A DNA stretch of 64,000 nt from Punica granatum (Eukaryota; Streptophyta; Magnoliopsida; Myrtales; Lythraceae). The stretch's first letter is position 1. Each line of letters starts with the position of its first letter. The notes beneath the pieces were generated by a model, which searched no databases, was not told the DNA's origin, and saw only the letters and a list, made by a program, of their open reading frames with translations. Made by a program: the position numbers and the translations under genes. This document shows, piece by piece, positions 1 through 12,263 of this stretch. The stretch lies in the NCBI RefSeq assembly GCF_007655135.1, contig NC_045127.1:11107001-11171000 (forward strand). The letters run 5' to 3'.

Positions 1-3000
1 ATAGCAGATGATGCATGGAAATTATCGGAAATCATACGCTATGGTGATTCCCTCCAAGCAACACAATAAAAAATGCAATCAGCAAAGAGACGTGCCAAAC
101 TAATGGTTTTGCAACCCCGCAAATGTACAAGCCGCAACAAGTAATATAAAGGGAGCAGAGTATCATTCCTACAAGGACTTGATCTAAAAATCTACTAGGA
201 TCAACACAATTGAAGTCAAGAAAATCAAAGATCGATCGATTAAAATAAAACAAAAAAAGAAGAAAAGAAAACTGACATTTTAGTCCTCGAAAGATATCAT
301 ACCGCCAATTTGGTCCTCAAAAGATTTTGTTGGACAAATTAATCCTCCAAAGATCATTCCGTCGAACAAAATAGTCCCGCCGTCAAGTGGTTGTCCACAG
401 CCGTCATGGTTACCTGCCTAGAGGCTTATGTGGCGATAACTTGGCAAATGGCAATTGCAAAATTCATTTTTTTATTTTATTTTCTCAAACAAAACAATGT
501 CGTTTTTGCTCTCTCTCCCTCCCAAAAAGACGCTATTTTGCTGATTTTTTATTCTCAAAAAATAAATTAAAAAAAATTGTTATTTTCCTTCTTTTTATTT
601 TTTGAAAATTGAAAACAAGCAAAACGGCGTCGTTGGATTATCTTTTAAAATTTTTCAAACCAAACGATGTCATTTTTGCTCTCTTTCCCGCCCAATCAAA
701 ACGACATTGTCGGTTATTATCCATCCCCCGAACCAAACAACGCCATTTTATACAACCCCACCGAACCGAGTCAAACTTCGTCTTCTTCACCCGAATTAGC
801 TGCCTCTCCCTGAAACCCTACGTCTCTCCCTCTAATTGAAGCCTTAGCCGCAACAACTGCAAAGGAGCCCATCACGACCACCTTCTACGACGGCAAAGAC
901 TGTCGCATCATTGGCCTTCATTGTCATTGGCTAGGTTTGAGCCTAGGAGAGAGACAGAGGTCGAGGATAGGGACGAGATGGCTCGAGAGTAGGGCTGGAG
1001 TTGGGCAAAACCACTACGACCGTAAATCGCGAAGGTCCCCTCGGATTCTAACTCATCGACGCTGCAACCGATGACCCACAACCTAGGATCTCTGTCTCCC
1101 CTCGGATTTGCATCATGAAGGTCCTCTCGAAAACACATAAAATTAAGAAAACACATAATTACGTTTACAAAAGAAAACACATAAAATTCCCCCTAGTCCT
1201 GCATTATTACTTCCAAGAAAATACAGTTGCAGAAATGGGTACTTGGCCCTTTTTTTCTAAATAATGACACGAGTTATTACTTTATTATCACATATATTAT
1301 CCGTAAAAATTTTCATTATTTTTGCTAATGTAGCAATTGGCAGATACTGAACTGATATGGCATTGAAAAATTGAAAAGAATATATTAAAATGAAGAAAAA
1401 TAAAATTTATAAAGAAAAAAAATTAAATACATTTTAAAATATTTCAGAAGCCCAGCTTTCCACGTCTCCCATCCCCCTTCGACGACACGGCCACTGATGA
1501 GCCTCCATCCCACCTGCATGTCAATCATCAGTGGCATCCACCCCCTAGAAGCTCATCTCAACTCGCAAGCCGTCAACACCGCCTTGTACTATTCGCTGCA
1601 AAAATGTCAGCCTATATCTATCAATGATCTCTAATTCGAGTCTTTGAAGTAGGCTTATCACTGTCACATAATTATCACATCATTTACAGACACATTTAAT
1701 AAAAAGAGAGACTTCTCATCCCAATCATCATCTTTATTTCTTAGTCTCTTTGTTGAGACCCACATACAAATTTGAATTTTAAAAAAAATCAAATGGCTAT
1801 GGGACCCACACCACAAATCTAGCAATTGGGAGCAATGTCCTAACGGCCAAATTTTAAAAAAAATGAAAGGGACAAAGCTACTGCAGCATGGGGCTCGCTG
1901 TTGCCACGCAACAACAGCTGACTAGGTCTCTTAGACGCCCGCTGGTGTCTCTCCTTGGGTTGGGAGACCGGCCCCTGACATAGTCTTACGTCTTCTCTAC
2001 TAACCAAATAAAAGAAAAAAGAAACACTCAAAACAAAAATTAGAACAAAAAGGGAAAAAAAAAAACATTTTTTATTCTCACTCTTTAGCACTTTTATCAG
2101 TTTTATCTTAAACTTTTCCTTTTTGTCATTCTTACTATTAACATTTCACGTTTTTGCCAATTTGATTCTATTATCACTTTAGCCGTTGAAGGACGCTCAC
2201 TGGATTTTAATCTAAAAATTGATAGTTTATTAAAATAAAAATTAATTTTCAAATATTTAAAAAATAAAGCAAAGAAAAAAAAGGTCCAAACCGGGCTCGA
2301 GGGAATAGTTAGTGAGGGACATTGTGGCAGCACCGCCCGTCGACCCCCATCCTACCTTTGAGGTTGTTGACGCCGTCTAAGGACGTTGACGACCTCAAAG
2401 GTGGGGGTGAAGTTATCGGCCAACCGAAAAAAGAAGATGCACTAATTTTTTGGTCGATTTGCTAATGATAATTAAGGAGTGCCAAATTACAAGTTTATAT
2501 TTCACAAATTTACAAATCTTTATTGTAAGTAATACATGTCTCCTGGCAAAACAAGATAGCACTTTTTGGATACTTGTCCAAATTATAAAAGATGAAGTTA
2601 GCTTTCCACACAATATGTGATCAAGAACTTCCTTCTCAAGCTTAAAGAAATTCTTCACTTCATGCATCTTAGGTGGCATTGATAAATTAAATGCTTAAAA
2701 ATTAAGTAATTAATTAGTTAAGAAAAGAAATGTATAAAAAGACGGGGGAATGATAAGGATGATAAGATATTTTATGAGGGATAAAGAGTACAAATAAGTA
2801 AAAAATGACTTATTTCATTAATTTAAATTTTTTTTACTTACTCATTAAGTGATTTTTAGATTACTGATTAATTAGTTTAGACTCTTCTTTCTCATATTTC
2901 TCTTTTTCTTAAATTCATTTTCCCTTGTAACTAACTTCTAAGAACTTATTTAATTAAGTTGAAACAAACACGTGCTTAATTAATGTAAAAATGTCCATAA

Positions 3001-5017
3001 TGAGATCAAGCTGACAGCCATAAGCTTAAGAGGAAGGGAATGGAAATATGAAACAATAGACATGGGCTTAACACAATAGCATTACCCTCGATCTCAGACT
3101 AAGAGGTTCTCCATTTCATTCTCACGAACAGATCTTTCAGGTGTTCCTATAATTTCTCCTCTCATCTATTCTCTTCTAATCCTACGACCTTCATTCGGAA
3201 AAAAAAAAAAAAAGAAACAATATAAGTTCATTATATTCCATTCCATTATATTCTCGTGCACCAAATAGGATCTAAGAGCAGAGGACGGAAATGGAAATAC
3301 GAAAATAGTGGGAAATGGGCTTGGTTCAATAGCATTACCCTCGACCCCAGCAAAGAGGTCTTGCATTTAGTTCTAACCAATACGACTTTCCATTCTCCTT
3401 ATATTTTTTTATCCTTTCAATAAAAAAAGAAAATTGTCCTTATGTTCATTTATCCTTTCCCATCTACTGTCAATCCCCTTTAATTTCACGAGCCTCGTTT
3501 TAATATATATATATATAGATATCTATATATATATACATATATGAAAACGCAGCAAGTTGAATCTGTCATAGGCTCTAGCATCCACATATTTTAAAATCAC
3601 TTTATGAGTTCGTGGAACGAGAAAAATGTAAGAATTCAGAAAGCATAATCAAAAGATTTGAAAACACACAGGAAGCACCAGCTATATATATAAAGTTATT
3701 GCAAGATTTCAAGATACCGTAATTGTCTAATTTAAAAGGTTAGTCTTATTAAATATAGCATGATTCAATCCCCAGTGAACCTTGTAGGCTGTAGTTTCTT
3801 GCAAAGGGGCACAAGAATTTAAGAAGCAGGGCTAATGGTCTTCGTCGTTGACTGTCAGCAAGGGGTTGAGATTCTTGGGGGTTTGTTTGGGTGTCGAGAG
3901 AACGAGACTAGGTGTCATCAGTGACGACGTAGTTGGAATGGGAGTTGAGAGAGGATGTAGTGAAAAGTTGGACTTGAGAATTTTCCCAAATCTTGTTTTT
4001 ATGTTTATTTTCTTGTTTTCCTGAATTTCATTTCAAAGTTTCTATAAATTTTAAATTTTTTTTAATGTTGCACATGCAAAAGTAATTGAAAAAATTGGCG
4101 GATAATAGATTTTGTTTTAAAATGATAGCTCTTGTATTTTTGTTTTTAAAGATCTCGTTAGATTTTAGAGTAAAGTACTGGATTATAATTTATGACTCCA
4201 TTTACATTTATTAAATTACTTTAGCGCATTTATTTTAAAGAACATTTGGAGAAAATCTTTTATTTGAGGACACAATCACCAAACTTTATAGCAGTTACGT
4301 TACCAGACAAGAAAATGTTACAGCAATGAACCTTTTAACATTCTTTGTTCCATTTTATGGCTACTATCCATTTAGTCAAATGCGTCAAAACTCGGGTGTA
4401 CCTAATCTTATTAAATTCGAAGTAAGATTTCAATGCAATGATAATAGTGAAGTTTATATCAATTAGCATTGAGATTAGGTGATTAATACCAGTCTCAATT
4501 TAGAATATTGAATTGCATCTTCTAACAGATATGTTTTCTCAATAACGAAGTGATAGAAATTTCGGTTCAAATATTCCTATTCTAATTCAAATAGGATGGT
4601 CTACAATATACGGAATTAAAATACAAGTATTATACATGCAAGTAAATTGTTTGTATTTTCTTAAGTAAATTATTTACCTTTTACATCGTTTACTTGGTGT
4701 CTCCTGGTAGTTACGTTATTGTGATTTTACTGAATTGTTTAACTAAAATTTAAAAAAGACAAAGAAAAATAATATATCAAATGTAAAATAGCAAAAATAA
4801 TTATGCCCACCATTCCTCGCAAACTTCTTTCCCTTCTGCACTTGTCCCACTTCCTCTTCACTCATCCTTCTCTCTCCTACTCCCTCTCTTGTCCGTCCGT
4901 TTCTTCCCAATTTCCTCCCTTACTATCCATTCCTTCTTTCTTCTTTTTTATAAGCTCTAATATATAAATAATTTAAGAATTTGCATGTGAATACACGTGA
5001 TATACCTATCACAGGAT
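1..5017. other. Gene-free repeat-rich spacer
   Basis: I see no credible gene here. All open frames are short, lack recognisable domains and are broken by AT-rich tracts. Around 270-420 the sequence has the look of one terminus of a Mutator-like or other TIR element (repeated 'tcctc.aaagat' phrases), but I found no partner terminus. Stretches at about 1450-1580, 1880-1990 and 2290-2420 are GC-rich islands in AT-rich flanks, similar in style to the cores of the elements at 5027 and 17604. A diverged tandem duplication lies at 3031-3460 and an AT dinucleotide run at 3508-3540. This is an inference from composition and partial repeats only. Confidence 0.6.
3031..3460. repeat. Diverged tandem duplication, two copies about 253 bp apart
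   Basis: Two similar blocks follow each other. Both contain the identical 18-mer caatagcattaccctcga, at 3074-3091 and 3327-3344, inside longer similar context (ggaatggaaata near the left side, aagaggt and gcattt or ccattt to the right). The first copy carries a run of A at about 3200. No coding capacity is evident. The origin is unknown; it is too diverged for a recent duplication. Confidence 0.7.
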
Positions 5018-5026
5018 TTTCAAATT

Positions 5027-5615
5027 GCAAAAAACCATTTATGATCCTCAACTTTTGCTTGCTTTTTGCTTTCGTCCTAAACCTATTTCTTGTTCAATCC
5101 TATCTTAAACATTACATAATTTGTTTGTTTGAGTCCCATGTTAATTTTTCGTCAAAAAATTATTTTTCCATTCAAAATATTTTTAAAATATATTATTTAA
5201 TTATAAGAAAATTTCGAAAATACAAAAAATACGAAAAAAATATTTATTTTGGAGGTAGCGGGTCCCGCCGGAGCGTCCCTCTCCCTCCGAGGTCGTCGGC
5301 TGCCACAGAGGCCACGGGCGACCTTGGAGGGGGAGGGGTGGCCGCCGGTGGGGCCCCTGGCCTTGGAATTTGGAAATTCCAACCGGACTAAGATCTTTGG
5401 ATATCTTTTTAAAATTTTAAATTTTTTTGTATTTTCAAAATTAATTGTAATTAAATAATATATTTTAAAATATTTTGGATGAAGAATATTTTGTTGGAAA
5501 AATTAAAGGTAGGACTAAACGAACAAATTATGTAACTTTTAGGATAAAATTAAATGGAAAAATAGATTTAAGACACAAATAAATAAAAATTGAGGATCAA
5601 AAATGATATTTTCCC
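5027..5615. mobile_element. Mutator-like non-autonomous TIR element with GC-rich core
   Basis: The first roughly 190 bp and the last roughly 190 bp are inverted copies of each other: both read inward through an A-rich start, then gatcctcaa, ttacataatttg and an AT-rich run ending aatatattatttaatta. The flanks 5018-5026 and 5616-5624 agree at 7 of 9 bases (tcaaatt shared), which fits an aged 9-bp target-site duplication. The core at about 5250-5385 is strongly GC-rich, unlike its arms. The element has no transposase. Its right end lies just over 50 bp from the first promoter motif of the arginine methyltransferase gene. Long TIRs plus 9-bp duplications are typical of MULEs; assignment to that superfamily is inference. 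Confidence 0.7.
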
Positions 5616-5672
5616 ACTCAAATTCAGCCGCACCCGATGGACGGCGAGGAGGAATCCCAGGCGATACCTGCG

Positions 5673-5934
5673 GGGCCCACTTGACACTCAGACAAAGCCA
5701 AGGGCCCCACGACGCTCCCCAGACGTGTCCCGTCTTAGGGGAGACACGTCATACACCGTACGAAGGCTGCGCGTCGGTATACTAACGGAATCAATCAACG
5801 AGCACGACAGGAAGCAGATACGCGAGAGGAGGAGACGTGATCTTTACGCGCGATATAAAGTCCACCTCAGTTTGCTGCACCTCCAATCAAGTATCGAAGC
5901 TATTGCCTTTGCTTGTCCCCCCCCAAAACCCTAA
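5673..5934 (+). promoter_or_regulatory. Promoter region of the PRMT4-type gene
   Basis: Motifs seen in order are: gggcccac at 5673-5680 (reverse of the TCP/site II core GTGGGCCC) and a related gggccccac at 5702-5710; gacgtgtc at 5722-5729 and its perfect inverse gacacgtc at 5743-5750, both containing the ABRE core ACGTGTC; a TATA box tataaa at 5854-5859; and a telo-box aaaccctaa at 5926-5934, where the 5' UTR should be. The start codon is at 6043, giving a UTR of roughly 150 nt if transcription begins about 30 bp after the TATA box. Motif identities are textbook; activity is inferred. Confidence 0.55.
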
Positions 5935-6042
5935 TTCCCCTGACTACAGCACGCAGAGGACCTTCGAGCTCCACCTCCGTGAAGGGACGAATCGGCAGCC
6001 TTTGCTCCGTTGAACCGCCGACCGAGCTCAGAGAAGCTGCAA

Positions 6043-9000
6043 ATGGAGGTTTCCGTAGGTCAGAGGCAGCAGCAGGAGTTCTCTCTCGCTTCAGTCTCCG
6101 AGCTCGCTTCCTCTGCTTCCACCTCCGCCACGACTGCGCCTTCGCCAGCGATTGCTCGGTTCTGCATGGATTGCGGGTCCTCCGAGCTCCGGATTCGCTG
6201 GGAGAATGATGCCAGCGGTTTCGCCGGCCTTCACCTCGAAAGCTCCCAGGTTCGCGCCTTAGCTTCGGTGTTTTCTCGGTCTGTTCACTTTCGATTATGC
6301 TCATGCTGAAGAAATGTAGATAAAAGAGAAGTTGGCCGGAAATGGTGGAGCACATTGTGTTCTATCCAGTGCTCGCTTTGAAGAAAAAAGCTGAAATTGA
6401 TTAATCTATGTATATGATCATTTGGATATGGTGGAAAAGTTGGAATTTTTGACTGAAGGAAACGATCATCGTGTATTATTTTTTCGTTCAGCTATTCAAG
6501 CTCGGTCCTCTTCAGTCAGTTTGCGTGGATGAAGGCTTCGAGACCAATAAAGAGGTAACTAGTGGTAGTCTATTTTCGAGTCTTCGATCTCAATAGACTG
6601 GAAAAAGAAAAAGGTAAAAAGCACTGATGTTCGAGGGCCATCTCATTGATTTTTCTACGATGGAGCTGCAATTTGATGGTTTACTATTTTCTTCTTGGAT
6701 TCTCTTGTTATGAAATTTTGGCAATTAGTTCGTCTTCTAATGCTTTTAGTTTATTATACAGAAACCATACTCAAGAGGTTTCACCATCCGCTTTAACACC
6801 GAGGAGGAGGGCAGGGACTTCCACTGCACATTCGAGCAGTGGAAGAAAGACCCTCATCAAGGTGCCACCTATAGATGCTCTTAAGCGTAAATTCACTCAT
6901 ATTATTAGAATACATCTCTCGGCCCCCGCTTGTGGTTCAACTTACTCAGACGGTGCTCAAATCCGAGGGACTTTTATAGTCTTTGCCTTCATCTTCAGAT
7001 CTTGGTTATTTCGTCATTGATTTATGGAAGCTTGTAGAATATAAAATGTGCAGCATGTTTGTGTGTGTCTGGTAATCTGCACTATCAATATCACGGTTCT
7101 TACTTCTTCTTTGAAGTTGACAGAGTTTGTATAGGTCATTTTCTTTTCTTGGACTTGGTCTCCTTTTTGTCTGCCTGGGTTTCCAGTGAATCGATGTACA
7201 ACTTTAAGCAAATGGTGAATTTATACATAGAACACCTGTAGGGGAAAAAAAATGGCATTTCATACCTTTTCCCTTGGCCTTACTACATGTTTGGCAAGTG
7301 AACATGGTTCATGGTCGATGCTAATTTTTCTTCTATTTTCTTATCAGAGTCACGCTTAGCAAATGGAGTAGTTTCATCTTCTAAAAGCAAATTCGATGAG
7401 AAGATAGAGGCGTCTTCAGCAAAAATGTATTTTCATTATTATGGGCAGCTTCTACATCAGCAGAACATGTTGCAAGATTATGTGAGGACAGGTTCAGTTC
7501 TGATCTTGTGTTCCTCTTCTTGTAACTTGCAGATTTGCTCTGTCTGTAATTGAAAGTGAGAATGCTAGTGAGAAAACTGGGAATGAAACAACCTGACCAA
7601 GGACTTCACGGTGTAAAATTGTTGATTTTTACCGACTCGTATAAAGAAATGGAGTTGCATCTTTGAAACTCATTCTCTACAACAATGAGAAGCCAGCACT
7701 GAGTTCTACTTATGCGAAGAAAATACTAGCCAATTTTCCTTCAATGTGGTTTATGCTAACTGAGGTGTCAGTCATGCCATAAGGCAGTGGGTGGTGGGTC
7801 TTTTTATGTGCAAGAATGATGTAGGAAACAAATTTCTTTATTAGCATTTTCTTTTTCCCTTTTTCCAGGATCTTATTATGCTGCAGTCATGGAGAACCGT
7901 GATGATTTTGCTGGTCGAGTAGTGGTTGATGTTGGTGCTGGGAGTGGCATATTATCATTATTTGCTGCTCAGGTACTTTTCTGTTAACTTATGAGAATAT
8001 ATTAATCCATGTTTCTAGTTTTCTTTATTCATTTCTATGGCTTTCCAAAATCTTATTCAGGCTGGTGCCAAACATGTTTATGCTGTGGAAGCATCAGAAA
8101 TGGCTGAATATGCTCGCAAACTTATTGCTGGAAACTCACATCTTGGGGAACGAATCACGGTATAGTTTCATTGGACCGTGTCATTACATTTTCTAGTATC
8201 TCAATTTAATAATTTACTATTTTGGTGTTGTATCTCTCTCACGTATATTTTGTGCTATCTGAATGTAGGTAGTTAAAGGAAAAGTTGAAGAAGTTGAATT
8301 GCCAGAGAAAGCAGATATTTTGATTTCGGAACCGATGGGTGAGCTGTGTTTTATCATTTGTTTTCTGGAGTAACAATGGATTCCACTGCTAGCATTTGTG
8401 TTCTCAATTTCTTAAAGCAAATAAATTTGTTACTTTGATTTTATAGGATTTCGGCAATATTTTGGTAAAGAACATGTTTTATATAATAAAAGCATATGAT
8501 TTATGGATTGATGGAATTACTGTTGGAGTTGACTGTTGAAAGCATAGAAGTCTTACACTGTGTCCTATTTCCTCTCAGGGACTTTGTTAGTTAATGAAAG
8601 AATGCTGGAATCTTATGTGATTGCAAGAGATAGATTTCTTGCTCCTGAAGGGAAGATGTTCCCTACTGTTGGAAGGTGATTAGTTTGTTTCTCCGATACT
8701 TTGGAATCATGTTTTGCTTCACCAGATGCTTGCACTGCAATTTAAGATGGCATAACTGTGCCAACATATATTTTTGAATCATTTCCGTTGTGTTCTTGGT
8801 TATGCCCCAAACCCCCCACCCCCGGGTTCTGATATCTTGAAAATGATGACTACTGTAGGATTCACATGGCACCTTTCAGTGACGAGTATTTATTTGTTGA
8901 AATTGCGAATAAGGTACTTATCTGTTGTATTATAATTTTTATTTTCTATCTCCATAATATGCTTCTGAGGTCTTTGAATTGGATTTTAGATGCCTCATGG

Positions 9001-11417
9001 TCCCCCTCCGTTTTTTATTGCATGGAACAACTTCTATGACTATAAGCTAAGGATAATTGGATAATTTAGTTTTGCTAAACGATGCTTTGATAGTTAAATA
9101 TTTCTGAGTACAAAGGACTCGTTGAAAATTAAATTATTTAAGAATTAATGGAGGCTATAAGCTCAGAAACACTTTGGATATGAAATCTTCGTCACTGAGA
9201 ACAGAAGAAAATGATACTAGGCTGTACTACAGGATGAAGTGTAACTTCTGGAGTGAATATTGGATCTTAATCTGCAAAGCTTTTCTTTTTACTGGCTCTT
9301 GTATGCATTATGTCTTTGATGTGTAGAAGACCTTTTCCTACAGTTTGTCAAAAGTTAGCCTTGTCATTTCTAGCAAAAACTAAAGTGGCTAGAGAAGGCT
9401 TGAAGGGCTCTTTCTCAAGACATTGCCTCAATATTTCCTCTGGCTGGGTTTTTTAGTTTTCTGCTGGATTTTTTTTTATTTTTCTTGGTCTTGTGTGTCT
9501 AGGCCCTCTTTTGGCAGCAACTAAGCTATTATGGGGTTGATTTGACACCTTTGCATGGATCAGCATTTCAGGGGAACTTCTCTCAGGTTTGTATTAACAG
9601 AAAATTTGTGCTATTTAAGTTCTCTGAAATTCGCGTCGTAACTTAAGCTGGGCCTTCTTTGCTGTGGTTATTATGAATTTGTGGATCTATGGGTTACAAT
9701 TCGCTAGCCTAGGTTTTGTATTCCTGCTTTCTTTTGGAGTATTTATAACAGAATAAGCAAAAGATCTAAAGGCGCTATGACATAATTTCTCTGGTGTATA
9801 CATATTGTACACATTTTTTACATTAGCTACTGCATGATAGGGGAAGCAGTGATTTTGGCAAAACCTAATTTTTTTGGGATGTGCTCCTTTTAAATTGGAA
9901 AATTTCTGTGAAGCGACGATCGGGTTGTTTTAAGAGATTTTTTTATCCTTTTTCTTTAAATATATTAAATGAACATGTCCACTTCGCAAGATCTAGGTCT
10001 TTATCTTGTCTTCCATGCTTCATATACCAAGGTTGGAATCTATAATGCTTCTTTTTGTTAATTTCATTATCGACTACAACTAATGGGGGTGTCTTTTGTA
10101 TTCACTCAGCCCGTTGTAGATGCTTTTGATCCAAGACTTTTGGTGGCTTCCCCAGTATTCCATGTAATAGACTTCACGAAAGTAAAGGTACTTTTTCGTA
10201 ACATGTGTTTAAATTTCCACTGGGCATAGGTCTTCTTTCAAAATGTAGGTTTGGTTTTCACTTCTGTATTTTCCACACTCTGCAGGAGGAGGATTTATAT
10301 GAGATTGATATTCCTCTAAAATTCACGGCTGCTGTTGGCACCAGAGTGCATGGTTTGGCCTGTTGGTTCGATGTTCTCTTCAATGGGAGGTAAAAACTTC
10401 CAACATTTCATCAAAGGCATACATCTTTCTTCTTCCCACCACCCCAACCCCTCTCCTTTTCCTTCTCTCTTTTGGCTCAAGATATTGGCTCCTGAAGGAA
10501 GTACCTTTCAGAGAGAGAGAATCTCTTAATGCCCCAACTTTACGGCTTATCTCAATTTGTGCATTCCTGATTTAAGTGCTTTTAATTCACAGCACTGTAC
10601 AGAGGTGGCTTACCACTGCCCCCGGGGCTCCCACAACCCACTGGTATCAACTCCGCTGTGTCCTTTCTCAGCCACTCTATGTCATGGCAGGTCAAGAGAT
10701 CACTGGGCAACTTCACATGATCGCCCACAATGCCCAGAGTTACGCAATAAATTTGACATTGTCAAGTCAGTTCCCTTCTACCCAATAGCCCCTTCTGTGT
10801 CTGTTGCTTAAATTTCTGCCATGTAATAGTTTTAATTTATATTCTTCAATAGCTAAAATGTGGGGCCCTGGTGCTGAACAAGGCGGAACTCTTCAAACTT
10901 CGTCGGGCAAACTTGACCTCAAGGAACCATATTATAGGATGTCTCAGCCACAGGCTTATACAGTGTCCCAAGAACAACAAAATCAGCTGCTTCAACCCCA
11001 GGTTCTTGTTCTCCTCTCCACGCATCTCAATCTATCTGACATGTTAAATAACTTACACCTTGGAAAAGAAATTTAAGTTGTTTCACCTTACCAACTCTTG
11101 GAAGGCTAGTGTGCTTGTTTCCGATCTGCTCCATAGACGACATCTTTTGTGGGGCTCGAGTACAGACTTGTCTAAACATTGCTTCCTTTCTTGCTCATAG
11201 TTAACTTTCAGAATCTTAGTTGTTCCTTTGGAGAATCTGCAGTGGGCAACAGTAGATACTTTGAGAGTGCATGGCTGTTAATGTCACGTGACAATGAAAT
11301 GAGTAACTTGGTCGGTTTTTTGCTCGAATGCAGGGTGTAAGCATCCCAGTACATGACATAGAAGAAAGTGAGCTCTTGGAGCAACCGCCGCAAAATTCGG
11401 GTTCTCACTTTAGTTGA
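6043..11417 (+). CDS. PRMT4: CARM1/PRMT4-type histone-arginine methyltransferase (15 exons)
   Basis: Exons: 6043-6249, 6492-6554, 6762-6861, 7348-7491, 7869-7972, 8061-8159, 8269-8338, 8579-8675, 8859-8913, 9503-9586, 10110-10187, 10286-10389, 10593-10765, 10853-11001, 11334-11417. All junctions keep phase and give 536 residues, the size of plant PRMT4A/4B. Class I SAM-binding motif [14 protein letters not shown] starts near residue 189; the double-E loop has E260 and E269 (SEPMG ... NERMLE); the THW loop is THWYQ near 417. The N-terminal region fits the PH-like domain of this family. PRMT4 enzymes put asymmetric dimethylarginine on histone H3 R17 and affect flowering in Arabidopsis; that is family knowledge. 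The C-terminal tail is Q-rich and low in conservation. It is convergent with the TOC-like gene. Whether it is the 4A or 4B orthologue cannot be told. Confidence 0.95.
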
Positions 11418-12263
11418 ACTCGGATACCCCAGTTAGGTCTCAAACAGCACATGCGAATCTCAAACATGGTCGAATGCTTATAAGCCATATTAGGATGGGG
11501 CTTTCTATTGTCGTGGATATTTCCCGATCCTTTGAGCCTGCATCTCCTGCACCCCACTTTTCTCGCTCTAGAATCTCTTATCTAACCTTTCCCCTTCCCT
11601 GTATTAAGCCAATCGATGCTTATGTAAATTTTGTGCAATTAAGCTTGTTTGTATGCATGATTGTGCAAAATTCCGGGCACCCGTTGAAGTTCATCCCCAT
11701 TTATTTAAGCCGACCAAATATAAAACTCAGTTTGGTAAGGCTGTTTGAGTCTCCATAATTCATCCGAGTGATGGTGCTAGAATGTAGAATGTGTTGTTTC
11801 TCACAGCTTCTTGCTTGCCACGTAACAGAGATGGCGGGATCTTTTATATTAAACTCTCAATGTGAAATAAATGTTCGGGAATTTCTCGAGATATGGACAT
11901 CTGTAGAGATATAGAGCCGCGATTTTAAAGCTGACTCTTCATGATATGAAATTCATATGGTTATACAGATAAATGCATCTACTCCGGATTTGTGATGCCA
12001 ATCAGGATTAATTTCTAATAGAGTTTCGATTCCTACCCTGAATTTGTTTCCACTTCTCAGCCAAAGCTTAAAATGCACAGGAATCGCATCAACGTAACAA
12101 ATCTTCTGTTACGGACTGTCTGTCTGTTACGGACTGTTTGGTATGTTGGAATGGAATGGAAACACGAGTATTCAGCAGGATTGCACATTGAAATCAACAA
12201 CGCTCTTCTTCTTCTCTTTTTTTTTTTTTTATGGAAAACAAAACACTATGTTGATGGAGTCAT
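11418..12263. other. Convergent intergenic region, 3' UTRs
   Basis: This lies between the stop of the PRMT4-type gene (+) and the stop of the TOC-like gene (-). It should hold both 3' UTRs. I see no further gene. A poly-T run of 14 lies at about 12217-12230. No terminal repeats were found. Confidence 0.6.

Noticed and set aside
4981..5391. 136-codon open frame overlapping the MITE at 5027
   Set aside because: It runs through a terminal inverted repeat and a GC-rich core of a transposon and has no domain; it is a by-product of the element.
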